Position numbers and translations under genes: made by a program. From the NCBI GenBank assembly GCA_965222105.1, contig CBDCTQ010000063.1, positions 1 to 64,000 on the forward strand: a stretch of 64,000 bases of DNA, read 5' to 3'. Below, in pieces: positions 53,131-61,870 of the stretch; positions within the stretch are counted from its first letter, which is position 1; every line of letters begins with the position of its first letter. Source of the stretch: CALGLS01 sp965222105 (GTDB lineage: Bacteria; Bacteroidota; Bacteroidia; Chitinophagales; Saprospiraceae). The notes beneath the pieces are model-generated. The model worked only from the letters and a program-made list of their open reading frames with translations, searched no databases and was not told the DNA's origin.

Positions 53131-54285
53131 TTATACTTTCCTGATGATCCATCTTTGAGTGTTATTGTTCTGTCTAGCCCTAGTAACCACATTAAAATCA
53201 TTTGAGGAGCTTGTGTGTGCATCAAGATAACGACCATTACTGGCCTGCTGGATGGTAAATGAGGTACCATTATAAGGCATTATCACCCACCTCTGAGTTG
53301 CGTTATTTTGAGGCCCTCTTGTGACAACACTCCAATCACGAGAAGCAATTTCATGGGCATCCATAAACCTAAGAGTGCTCTTCTGTTGTACGTTGTAGAC
53401 TGCTCCCTTTGGTACAAATATCCATTCCTGAGTAGTGTTATTCTGGGCGGGTCTCGTCACAACTCTAAAATCCTTATTTGAAGATTGATGGGCATCCAGA
53501 TATCGACGGTTTGATACTTGCTGGACATGAAACCGATTGTTTCCAAGCGGAAGCAGCGACCAATTTTGTGTGTCATTAGATTGAGCTGCCCTGGTAACTA
53601 CGTCAAAATCTTTAGCCGAATATTCATGAGCATCAAGAAACCGACCATTGCTTAGCTGCTGAATAGTATATCGACCAAGGGACTCATCAAGATGCGTTAC
53701 AATCCATAGCTGTGTATCGTTGTTCTGAGCAGTTCGAGTAACGACAGAGAAGTCTTTTGTGGCGCTTACATGAGCATCCAGAAACCTTCCGGTGCTTGCC
53801 TGTCGAATGGCATAGACCCTGCCAATCGGAGTCAATTCCCATCTTTGAGTATTGTTATTCTGTGATGTTCGTGTGACTACTGAAAAATCTCGATTTGAAG
53901 ATTGATATGCATCGAGGTATCGGTTGTTGGATTTTTGTTGAATTGTAAATTCTCCTTGTAACCAGGTGCCCGGATATAACTCTGCAATACCATTCTTGTC
54001 ATTTTCGCTTAGCCCATTACGTTGTCCGATAGAATTCCCACCATTAGGCTCAATGGTAGGAAGTCCATTTTTACTAAATGCAAATCGGCCATAATGCATA
54101 ATCGAACCATAGTCATATGCACCGATATCTGTTCCGTCAGCAATATGCTGGTTGAAGTTATGTTCTCGACCCTCTTGGATATTATCCCAATTGATCGTAA
54201 CAAATGAATTTCTGTCCTCTCTGCTTTGCTCAATGCCACATGCCGAGGGCGTGTAATATTTCATGAATAGTTGATCCATTCCCAC
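53131..54285 (-). CDS. Astacin-like protease, C-terminal part with six lectin-like repeats (frameshifted gene)
   Basis: Continues the astacin frame of 54230-54637. Once the extra base is removed the motif reads HEILHALGMWHEQSREDR and goes on to YDYGSIMHYGRFAFS, the Met-turn. The remaining ~290 residues are six repeats of about 47 residues with RYLDAHxSSxxDFxVVTRxxQNNxTQxW, resembling ricin-type beta-trefoil lectin units, so two trefoils. Probably a secreted protease with a carbohydrate-binding region. The start shown is only where this frame opens. Confidence 0.85.
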   Translation of the reverse strand: MGMDQLFMKYYTPSACGIEQSREDRNSFVTINWDNIQEGREHNFNQHIADGTDIGAYDYGSIMHYGRFAFSKNGLPTIEPNGGNSIGQRNGLSENDKNGIAELYPGTWLQGEFTIQQKSNNRYLDAYQSSNRDFSVVTRTSQNNNTQRWELTPIGRVYAIRQASTGRFLDAHVSATKDFSVVTRTAQNNDTQLWIVTHLDESLGRYTIQQLSNGRFLDAHEYSAKDFDVVTRAAQSNDTQNWSLLPLGNNRFHVQQVSNRRYLDAHQSSNKDFRVVTRPAQNNTTQEWIFVPKGAVYNVQQKSTLRFMDAHEIASRDWSVVTRGPQNNATQRWVIMPYNGTSFTIQQASNGRYLDAHTSSSNDFNVVTRARQNNNTQRWIIRKV

Positions 54286-54637
54286 ACCCTGCCGCCAAAG
54301 AGATTTGCTGCTTTGAGCCCCTCATACCAACGTAAGACCAACATCCTGAACCCGCAAAAAATTCAATATAGTTGGGGAAGTCTGAAGCATTGGAAGAGGT
54401 TCTTTTAACGAATCGGAGGCTGGTATTGGCTTCAATTTCGGCTATGGCTTTCGTAACTCTCTCTTTATTTGGAAGACTTGATTGTATAGTATAGGCTACT
54501 ATTCCATTTGGCCATCTATAGTGTTGTCCTGTGATAGCAACGGAACGTTCAACGCCCTCTGAGGCAGTATCATGATCTCCAATACCACCCAATGGTATGG
54601 CTATATCTCCCTCAAAAATCGGAATTCCGTCAATCAT
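54230..54637 (-). CDS. Astacin-like protease, N-terminal part (frameshifted gene)
   Basis: Encodes the first part of an M12A zinc protease: VERSVAITGQHYRWPNGIVAYTI, then FAGSGCWSYVGMRG and the zinc motif HEILHALGMWH, directly followed by a stop caused by an extra T near 54233. Upstream, a likely true start ATG at 54773 (SKKKLTKADLE) is separated from SSDDVGKTIIRGLAEG by a second frame change near 54740, so the gene has two frameshifts and is probably not functional as sequenced. Pair with 53131-54285. Confidence 0.82.
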   Translation of the reverse strand: MIDGIPIFEGDIAIPLGGIGDHDTASEGVERSVAITGQHYRWPNGIVAYTIQSSLPNKERVTKAIAEIEANTSLRFVKRTSSNASDFPNYIEFFAGSGCWSYVGMRGSKQQISLAAGCGNGSTIHEILHALGMWH

Positions 54638-54773
54638 AGAATAGGTGATTTCTTTTTCACCGAAGGCATATTTACTCGGTCCTTCCGCAAGTCCTCTGAT
54701 TATAGTTTTCCCTACGTCATCCGACGACCGGAAACCATTCTAAATCTGCTTTCGTTAATTTTTTTTTGCTCAT

Positions 54774-55050
54774 GACAAATGATTTTTTAGTTTATAGCAA
54801 TGCTACAAAAGGTGATGAATTGTCCTCGTTGTTCCTTTTAGTATTCCAGGGCGAATAGAAATACCCATTTTAATTCATATGACAATTATAAGCGTTTTTC
54901 AAATTACATTCCAGGCAGTAAAACCCTATCCTGGATCCGTACAAACAACATACCTCTCATTCTACCACCAAATTCCAAAAAAACTAAAATCAAAACAACC
55001 CTAATCCCACCACTGGCACAAACCATCCCACCACCGGAAACATCCCAAAA
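54774..55050. repeat. Intergenic segment duplicated at 52240-52500
   Basis: No gene. From about 54905 it is the original (uninterrupted) version of the segment copied near 52.3 kb, including ACAAACCATCCCACCA and the empty CCAAAACT site near 55047. Confidence 0.55.
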
Positions 55051-55788
55051 CTACCGCCCCGACATCAACATCTCCAAAAAAGCACACTTCCGCCGTTTAG
55101 ACACCGGCACATACCCTCCGTCCGACATAAGGATCGACCCCTCCTTCAAATACTTCCGGATGTGGTGTAAATTTATCAGGTGAGACTTGTGGGTGGTATA
55201 AAACCGATGCCCTTCCAACTTCTTGCGGAACACCCCGATGTGATACGAGCTGATGATGTCCGACCGCTCCGTCGTCACGATCCGCGTGCAGCGTTGATAT
55301 CCTTCGAGGCGGATAATGTCATCTATGGCGATAAAATCGAACCCCTCCATTGTCGGGATGCCCAGCATGTTATCGGGAAATAGCGCGCTCTGTTTGGTTG
55401 GATGTGTAGAAGAATTGTTAAAAATGACAGATTTTTGCCGGATCCGCCTTTCGGCGACCTCAATGGCCGGGATCAGCTCCTCCGCCTTCAGTGGCTTGAG
55501 CACATAACCGCTCGGCTGGTACCTAATCGCATCAATAGCCCGCTGGGGCGAGTGGGCAATAAAAATCGTCTCAAAAGAACGCGTGCCGGGATCACTCACC
55601 AACTCAAAAGCGTGTCTCATCTCGGCTTCCAGCAATACCAGCTCTGGTTTCAGTGTCTTGACCAGTTCTACTGCCTCTTTAATCGAGGTAGCAAACCCGT
55701 CGATCGACAAATCCGGAAAACTAGACGACAATGATTCTCGTAATGGTTGAAAAAAGGTGGGTTCACAGTCTACAACAATTGTTTTCAT
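55051..55788 (-). CDS. LytTR-domain regulator with degenerate receiver
   Basis: A 245-residue protein of response-regulator design. The receiver domain (~1-120) lacks key residues: the acidic pair is VVDCEP (one Asp replaced by Cys) and the phospho-acceptor position is Glu (LVLLEAEMRH) instead of Asp, while the Lys in YVLKPL is kept. The C-terminal LytTR domain (~145-245; FIAIDDIIRLEGYQRCTRI, HKSHLINLHHIRKYL) looks functional. It may be phosphorylation independent. No kinase gene is adjacent. Confidence 0.88.
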   Translation of the reverse strand: MKTIVVDCEPTFFQPLRESLSSSFPDLSIDGFATSIKEAVELVKTLKPELVLLEAEMRHAFELVSDPGTRSFETIFIAHSPQRAIDAIRYQPSGYVLKPLKAEELIPAIEVAERRIRQKSVIFNNSSTHPTKQSALFPDNMLGIPTMEGFDFIAIDDIIRLEGYQRCTRIVTTERSDIISSYHIGVFRKKLEGHRFYTTHKSHLINLHHIRKYLKEGSILMSDGGYVPVSKRRKCAFLEMLMSGR

Positions 55789-56318
55789 TTAGCAGGGGAT
55801 TGAGGGTAATCCCTTCTTGGTTTCTCGGCGGCAATTAGTATGTTTGCACAAGCAAAGCTAACAATAATTTTTTTAAATTACAAAAATCTTCCATTTAATA
55901 CAGCGTTTTCTTATAATTTGCAAATTTCGTCTTTCCAGACCACCGACCGCCCTGAATCGTTAAGATGCACAAAAATCCTTTGCCTAACAGGCGCAAAGCG
56001 CGTTCGTGGCGTTCGTGGTGGTTAGCACAACAGAAATTCGTAAACACCAAATCATCAAATTTTTAAGTGAAGCAGGAGTTGGATTAATTTTTTGATAACG
56101 TTCCAAAGTGTGGATTTGCGCCAATATCTCTAAGCCACAAGTTGAGTGTAAGAGGTTCAAAATTAAACTCTACACTTAAGGACACTTTTACAGTGAATGG
56201 AGCATAACTTCTAAGGATTTTTCCTTAACTCTAAGTTACGCTTTTGTCCCTTTTTATTTCATTTTCCAGTAAGTCCTTTGTTTGGAACGTTATCAAAATG
56301 TTGAAACCTGCAATGATT
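55789..56318. other. Intergenic region containing an inverted-repeat element
   Basis: No gene recognised. The first part (55840-55960) is the AT-rich promoter region of the LytTR gene. From 55985 there is GCGTTCGTGGCGTTCGTGGTGG, a short dispersed-repeat-like motif, and then the element listed separately at 56090. Confidence 0.45.
56090..56298. mobile_element. 209-bp element with perfect 18-bp inverted ends
   Basis: TTTTGATAACGTTCCAAA at 56090-56107 and its exact complement at 56281-56298. The interior is non-coding, with weak internal palindromy. No target duplication is obvious. The transposase family is unknown. It lies 20 bp after the stop of the AraC gene, so it could also contribute a terminator. 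Confidence 0.6.
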
Positions 56319-57260
56319 TTAGTACCCTATTATTTTAAATCCTTGCCGATAGGCTAACGGCGAAACCCCACAGTGGCGCTTAAAAATATCTGCAAAATGC
56401 CCCTGGTTATTATAACCCACCAAAAGGCAGATTTGTGAAATCGGCATTTCTGTTTCTTTGAGTAATTGACAAGCTTTTTCTATTCTCAATTGGATACCAT
56501 ATTGGCGAATGGTTGTATTAAATAGTTGTCGAAAACCATTTTTTAACGTTGAGGCATTGATACCTACTTTTCGGGAAAGCTCTTTAATGGTAAGTGTGGC
56601 GTCAAATTGTTGGTCAATCAATTGTTTTGCATCCTGAATACAGGTTTTCTGGAAACCAGTTAAAAAGACCTTGTCTGCCTGTTGAATTTCTTCTTGTAAA
56701 TATTTTAACCACAATGAAGCTATGTCTAATACTTTCGCTTCCATCGAAAGCGATGCTGAATGGTTAATGGTTTTGATGTCAAACAAAGATTTTAGTGTAT
56801 TTTTAATATAAGGATTAGAAGAAAATCGCTGGTAAGCACTTTCCAGATCTTGCGTTGATTTGCTCTCTGGCAATAAGTTTTTAGGTAAAGCCATTGTGAG
56901 ATGAAGCCATTTACCAGGAGCTCTTTCTACCGAAAAATACTCTTCTTTTTGCAAATAGCTGCTCTGAGATTCATAATCTTCATATACAAAATCTGCACAA
57001 CTGCTTTGGCTAACAGAATCTGAAGATTGATAACAAAACTCTTCTTTTAGTACAACATTTATAACGGTAAAAAAAAACTCGGGACTTTTAGATATAACAT
57101 GAATCATCCCCTGCCCTACGGATGAAGGTAAGATGATGGATTGAATGTTAAGACTTCGGTGCTGCTTACCAGCAATGCCTTTCGCCAACTGGGAAAAAAA
57201 CTTATCGGGATGATTAAACTCTGTTTGTATGACCATTGAAACATGCTTTAAAACAGACAA
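56319..57260 (-). CDS. AraC-family regulator, PchR-like
   Basis: A 313-residue regulator whose C-terminal HTH region (~215-310) has LSRKVGINASTLKNGFRQLFNTTI and ISQICLLVGYNNQGHFADIFKRHCGVSPLAYRQ. The STLKNGFRQLF pattern is typical of the PchR group, which controls siderophore uptake genes. It is divergent from the serine hydrolase/TonB receptor/MFS genes, which it most likely regulates. The N-terminal half is a variable ligand-sensing domain. Confidence 0.88.
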   Translation of the reverse strand: MSVLKHVSMVIQTEFNHPDKFFSQLAKGIAGKQHRSLNIQSIILPSSVGQGMIHVISKSPEFFFTVINVVLKEEFCYQSSDSVSQSSCADFVYEDYESQSSYLQKEEYFSVERAPGKWLHLTMALPKNLLPESKSTQDLESAYQRFSSNPYIKNTLKSLFDIKTINHSASLSMEAKVLDIASLWLKYLQEEIQQADKVFLTGFQKTCIQDAKQLIDQQFDATLTIKELSRKVGINASTLKNGFRQLFNTTIRQYGIQLRIEKACQLLKETEMPISQICLLVGYNNQGHFADIFKRHCGVSPLAYRQGFKIIGY

Positions 57261-57390
57261 TTTTTCGCTAGTTCAGCATCCACTAATCAAATTTAGGAAA
57301 AGTCAACTATTTCCTGATTGAAAATTTAATTGTTAAAATTACTATTTTTTTCCAATTAAACCTCTTTCCGTGAAAAATATAACGCTTTCC

Positions 57391-58605
57391 ATGAAAAAAC
57401 TACTTTTTATTAAAAGTAACTTAGTGCCCTTAATTAAAATCTACAAAATGCAAAAAGATAATCCGAAAATGGCAGATAAGAAAACCTTTAATTCCTTGAT
57501 TGTAAAGCATGAAGGAATGGATGAGCGATTCCGTAATTTTTATAAAAATTTTCCTTCTAAAAAATTGGATGCTTCGGAAGAAGTCTATGTACTACCACGG
57601 GCAGAAAAGGATTTACCCAAAATTTTTTCTTTTCAAAATACAGCAAGGAAAATACAAGACTGGATTGAAGACACCCAAACTCAAGGATTGATTGTGATTA
57701 AAAATGGAGTCATTCGCTATGAAAATTACTTTCGGGGGCATAGTGACGACCAATTGCACATTTCTTTTTCAACAGCTAAATCTTTCACATCAGCGATGGT
57801 GGGCATTGCGATAGACGAAGGGTACATTCAATCCGTTTACGATCCTGTTGATAAATATGTGCCTTCACTAAAGGACTCTGGATATGAAGGCGCTTCGATA
57901 AAAAATGTATTACAAATGTCATCGGGTGTGAATTTTACAGAAGATTATGCTCATCCCGATATACCTTATGGAATTGATGACTTCATGGATGCATGGCTGT
58001 ATGGTAATATGGACGAGCATGTTGCAACGCTGCCAAAATATAACAAAGCAGGCAAATTCAATGTCTATCGTTCTACCGATACCCACGTTTTGGGAATGGT
58101 GGTGCGAAAGGCAACCGATAGAGATTTCACTGAATATATGACCGAAAAATTGTGGAAGAAAATGGGCACGGAGAAAGAAGCCTATTGGTGTTGTGACCCT
58201 GCTGGTAATGAAGGAGTAATGGGCGGATTAAATGCAACCCTTCGGGATTATGCCCGCTTTGGCTTATTATTTCTAAATGAAGGGAGGAATTATCAGGGGG
58301 AACAAATCATTTCCCAAAAATGGATAAAAGATTCTTATACGCCCGATGGACCACATTTGATGCCAGGCAAAGACAATCCGCTTTCACCATTAGAACCATT
58401 TGGTTATGGCTATCAATGGTGGCTGCCCGAACTTCCTGAAGAAGATTATTGTGCAATGGGAATTTTTGGACAATACATTTATATCAACCGAAAATACAAG
58501 GTGGTAATTGCTAAATATTCTGCTTGCAGAAATTTTGAAAAAAAATCTGACCAAGTAGATGCAGAAGCATTGACCGCCTTTCAATTTTTAGCGGCCAATG
58601 TTTGA
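57391..58605 (+). CDS. Serine beta-lactamase-fold hydrolase (putative esterase)
   Basis: About 404 residues from the ATG at 57391. Class C beta-lactamase-like: SFSTAKSFTSAM (SxxK) near 128, YRSTDTHVLG (YxS) near 224, and YGYQWWLPE near 340. No signal peptide, so it is cytosolic (or has a non-standard N-terminus). In the context of a TonB receptor and two MFS transporters it could hydrolyse an imported ester, lactone or siderophore; inference from context. Confidence 0.85.
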   Translation: MKKLLFIKSNLVPLIKIYKMQKDNPKMADKKTFNSLIVKHEGMDERFRNFYKNFPSKKLDASEEVYVLPRAEKDLPKIFSFQNTARKIQDWIEDTQTQGLIVIKNGVIRYENYFRGHSDDQLHISFSTAKSFTSAMVGIAIDEGYIQSVYDPVDKYVPSLKDSGYEGASIKNVLQMSSGVNFTEDYAHPDIPYGIDDFMDAWLYGNMDEHVATLPKYNKAGKFNVYRSTDTHVLGMVVRKATDRDFTEYMTEKLWKKMGTEKEAYWCCDPAGNEGVMGGLNATLRDYARFGLLFLNEGRNYQGEQIISQKWIKDSYTPDGPHLMPGKDNPLSPLEPFGYGYQWWLPELPEEDYCAMGIFGQYIYINRKYKVVIAKYSACRNFEKKSDQVDAEALTAFQFLAANV

Positions 58606-58629
58606 CCCGGCAAATTATTTATCTTTTAT

Positions 58630-58795
58630 TAGACCTTATGAACAAAAATTTTGTATGCAGCCTGAATGCCCTTTTTTGCCTACCCTACGTCACATCCTCG
58701 CCTTCGTAGCTAAGGCTACGAGGCTCCGGGTGTTCCTTGGTTAGGCAAAAAATTGCTCTTCAGTTGCTATACAAAAAATCCATTCATAATGTCTA
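58630..58795. mobile_element. 166-bp TA-flanked miniature element, copy 2
   Basis: Starts TAGACCTTATGAACAAAAA and ends with CATTCATAATGTCTA; reversed relative to copy 1. It lies 24 bp after the hydrolase stop and about 145 bp before the receptor gene, in direct orientation with copy 3. Interior hairpin CCTTCGTAGCTAAGGCTACGAGG. Confidence 0.85.
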
Positions 58796-58939
58796 TTATA
58801 GTCATTGGAAAAGGGCTTAAATATCCTTTTCGATTATTTTTCTTTCCTTTTCCGATATTTCAAAAGCATATTCTCTACCTAAATTTAGCCCTGTTTAAAT
58901 CACCGATTAAGTAATGGATTGATAAAAAATAAAATAATT

Positions 58940-61408
58940 ATGGCGAAAAGAGTACAAAATTACATGACGGCAATTCTGTTGTGCTTGCCGATCCTGCTTA
59001 TTGGGCAAACTACCGTTTCTGGGGTAGTAACCGATGCTACCAATGGAGAACCATTGATAGGGGTAAATGTATTGGTACAAGGAACAGCAACAGGAACAGC
59101 AACTGATGTTGATGGAAGGTATTCGATTAATACGGACCAGTCAAACCCCATTTTAGTATTTTCTTATACCGGTTATGAAGATTTGCAGTTGACCATTTCT
59201 GAACAAGGAAGTAGCACACAAAATGTATCTTTAAAAGAAAGTTCAATAAGTCTTAAAGATGTTGTGGTATCGGCAAATCGTGTAGAAGAAAATCTACAGA
59301 AAATACCTGTTGCTGCAACGGTCTTAACAGGTATAGACTTGCAAAACCGGTCTGCAACCAATTCCCTGGAAGCATTAACTACAGCTCCGGGTCTGATTTA
59401 TGATGCCTACAGTCCTTCCCAGGTCAATATGTCTATCAGAGGGATTTCTACCGACAATGTTGCGAATCCGGGAACAGAACAAGGCGTTGGTTTATACATC
59501 AATGATGTATTCCAATCCCGACCTTTTGGATTTAATGCTACCCTGATGGACGTAGAACGGATAGAAGTTTTGAGAGGTCCACAAGGGACCTTATTTGGAA
59601 AAAACACCGTTGGTGGAGTTGTTCATGTTATAACTGAAAAGCCAAAAATGTCCAATTCAGGTGCAGTTGAGTTGAGTGCAGGAAACCTGAATTACTTCCA
59701 GGTCAGAGCCAAAGGGAATGTAGTTTTAGCACCTGATAAATTAGCTCTTCGTGTAACTGGGGCACTAAGTCAACGCAAAGCAGGTTTTGTTGATCTGAAC
59801 AATGAGGATGGAGAAAATAAAATGAACTTTGCAGGGCTGAAAGGTTCTCTTTTGTTCAAGGCTTCCGAAAAAATAGATGCTATTTTAGATGTTAACTGGA
59901 ATACTGATAAATCCTCAGAAGATACCGGAATAGCATTGGGTGTCCGGGATATAGACGGTTCTTTAATACCCATTGAGGCCCCTGAAGATAGAATTAGTGA
60001 CGCAGAGACACCAGTAGAATTTAACAGAGACCAGCTAAGTGCTTCGCTTCGTATTAAAGCAGATATTGGAAGTGGTAATTTTCTTAATGTCATTTCAGGA
60101 TATGGCTCAGCAGATGATTTCTACCTACAAGATGCAGACTATTTACCATTTTACCTTGCTAATTTCTCGAGAGTCCAGGAGTTCAGTACTTTTACACAAG
60201 AAGTCAGGATAAACTCTGACCGTGACCGAAAGTTTGCTTATGTGGCTGGAGTATTCTATGCCAATGAAATAATTGGGGGAGAAGACACTAATATTTTAGG
60301 GGCAGATATTATCCCAGCTATCGCTCCTTTATTGGGATTACCGGATGGATATTTCATCCCCGGCTATGAAGAATCCTCTACCACAACAGCGGAAACAAAT
60401 TCTAACTCTTTTTCTCTCTTTGGTTCTGGAACCTATAAATTAACTGAAGACCTGAAATTGACCGCTGGTATTAGATATACTAATGAAAATAAAGACCTGA
60501 CCTACGTCCAATCGCATGTGCCCAGCCAGGCTGGAGTGGATTCATTAGGGTTTCCGTTAGTTACTGCATTCTTTCCTGACTTTGGTACAAAAGATGCTCC
60601 CTTTGAACATAATCAAAAAGATAATGCTATTACTGGTGATGTCAAACTCGAATACGCTTTCTCAGATAATGTAATGTCATATATCAGTTTTGCCCGAGGT
60701 TTTAAAGGAGCTGGATTTAATTATACCCAAAATGCATTTCCGGAAGAGGCTAACTTGATTTTCGCCCCCGAATTTATCAACAATTATGAAGTCGGTTTTA
60801 AATCAAAAATCGGAAACAGAATTCGATTTAATGCAGCTGGTTATATTATGAATTATATCGACAAACAAGAGGTAGTGGTAGAAGCCGCTTCAACTAAAGT
60901 TGCGAATGCGCCGGAATCCAATGGCTGGGGAATAGAAGGAGAACTGACGGCTATTTTAGCAAAAGGGCTTCAGTTAGAAATGTCAGGTTCGGTGTTGGAT
61001 TTTGAATATGGTGATTTTCCATTCTCTGCTGACCAAACAGGTGGCCCCACCAATCTAAAAGGCAATAAGCTGGCAAAAGTGCCTGATAACACCTGGAGTA
61101 TTTCACCTCAATACACTACCAATATTGGCGAAAAAACCAAATTGCTGGCAAGAGTAGACATCAATCATTCTGGTAAAGCTTTTAATGATATCCTGAACAA
61201 TCCTGATATAGCCCGGGAACCGGCTACTTTACTTAATGCTCGCCTGGGAGCTAGTTTTGTAAATGGAAAATACAGTATTGCATTGTGGGGAAAAAACCTG
61301 ACTGATGAAGTATATCTGGCTCATGGTATTGAAAATGTGTTAGCTGTTACTGGAATATTAAATCCCCGACGGGCTTTTGGTGTTGATTTGAAAGTTGCTT
61401 TTTATTAG
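58940..61408 (+). CDS. TonB-dependent outer-membrane receptor
   Basis: About 822 residues from the ATG at 58940 (signal to LLIGQ). CarboxypepD_reg domain (~25-105; SGVVTDATNGEPLIGVNVLVQG), plug domain (~115-225; VVVSANRVEENLQKIPVAATVLTG, then RIEVLRGPQGTLFGKNTVGG), and a 22-strand barrel to the C-terminal KVAFY. The FecA-like plug motif suits uptake of a siderophore-like or similar ligand; there is no SusD gene, so it is not a typical polysaccharide system. A miniature element begins exactly at its stop codon. Confidence 0.93.
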   Translation: MAKRVQNYMTAILLCLPILLIGQTTVSGVVTDATNGEPLIGVNVLVQGTATGTATDVDGRYSINTDQSNPILVFSYTGYEDLQLTISEQGSSTQNVSLKESSISLKDVVVSANRVEENLQKIPVAATVLTGIDLQNRSATNSLEALTTAPGLIYDAYSPSQVNMSIRGISTDNVANPGTEQGVGLYINDVFQSRPFGFNATLMDVERIEVLRGPQGTLFGKNTVGGVVHVITEKPKMSNSGAVELSAGNLNYFQVRAKGNVVLAPDKLALRVTGALSQRKAGFVDLNNEDGENKMNFAGLKGSLLFKASEKIDAILDVNWNTDKSSEDTGIALGVRDIDGSLIPIEAPEDRISDAETPVEFNRDQLSASLRIKADIGSGNFLNVISGYGSADDFYLQDADYLPFYLANFSRVQEFSTFTQEVRINSDRDRKFAYVAGVFYANEIIGGEDTNILGADIIPAIAPLLGLPDGYFIPGYEESSTTTAETNSNSFSLFGSGTYKLTEDLKLTAGIRYTNENKDLTYVQSHVPSQAGVDSLGFPLVTAFFPDFGTKDAPFEHNQKDNAITGDVKLEYAFSDNVMSYISFARGFKGAGFNYTQNAFPEEANLIFAPEFINNYEVGFKSKIGNRIRFNAAGYIMNYIDKQEVVVEAASTKVANAPESNGWGIEGELTAILAKGLQLEMSGSVLDFEYGDFPFSADQTGGPTNLKGNKLAKVPDNTWSISPQYTTNIGEKTKLLARVDINHSGKAFNDILNNPDIAREPATLLNARLGASFVNGKYSIALWGKNLTDEVYLAHGIENVLAVTGILNPRRAFGVDLKVAFY

Positions 61409-61571
61409 ACATTATGAACAAAAATTTTGTATGCAGCCTGAATGCCCTTTTTTGCCTACCCTGCGTCACATCCTCGCCTTCGTAGCTAAGGCTACGAGGC
61501 TCCGGGTGTTCCTTGGTTAGACAAAAAATTGCTCTTCAGTTGCTATACAAAAAATCCATTCATAATGTCTA
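61406..61571. mobile_element. 166-bp TA-flanked miniature element, copy 3
   Basis: Its first three bases, TAG, are the stop codon of the receptor gene. Removing the element and one TA gives TAT TAT TGA, i.e. the original gene would have had one more Tyr before a TGA stop. Near identical to copy 2 and in the same orientation, so the receptor gene is flanked by 166-bp direct repeats. Confidence 0.87.
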
Positions 61572-61596
61572 TTGATAAATGAGCGTATAATTAAAA

Positions 61597-61761
61597 GAGT
61601 GCGTGACATACCTGCCGGCCGGCAGGCGGGTTAGTGGAGCATCGCGGTTGCAAACCTGCCGGCCGGCAGGCGGGCCGCGACGAACGACGTCTGCACAAAG
61701 ATTTTCTCTGTGAGTCTTTGTGTCTTCGTGGTAAAGCCCGCAGCGATTTTGTCACACACTC
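61597..61761. mobile_element. Miniature ISKra4-type element (MITE), copy 3, with 9-bp target duplication
   Basis: 165 bp between GAGTGCGTGACA and TTTGTCACACACTC, flanked by the perfect 9-bp direct repeat TAATTAAAA (61588-61596 and 61762-61770). Its terminal GCAGCGATTTTGTCACACACTC-type end matches the full ISKra4 element with one difference. It contains two copies of the CCTGCCGGCCGGCAGGCGGG palindrome (61611 and 61655), the second of which is absent at the same place in copy 1. Confidence 0.9.
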
Positions 61762-61870
61762 TAATTAAAAGGCTAATCTTTTTTCAAAAGTTTAAATCCA
61801 AAAAACGCGGGGAGTTTACGCTTCCTGCGTTTTTTAATTCAGATACTATTTTTCTAACAATGTATTTGAG

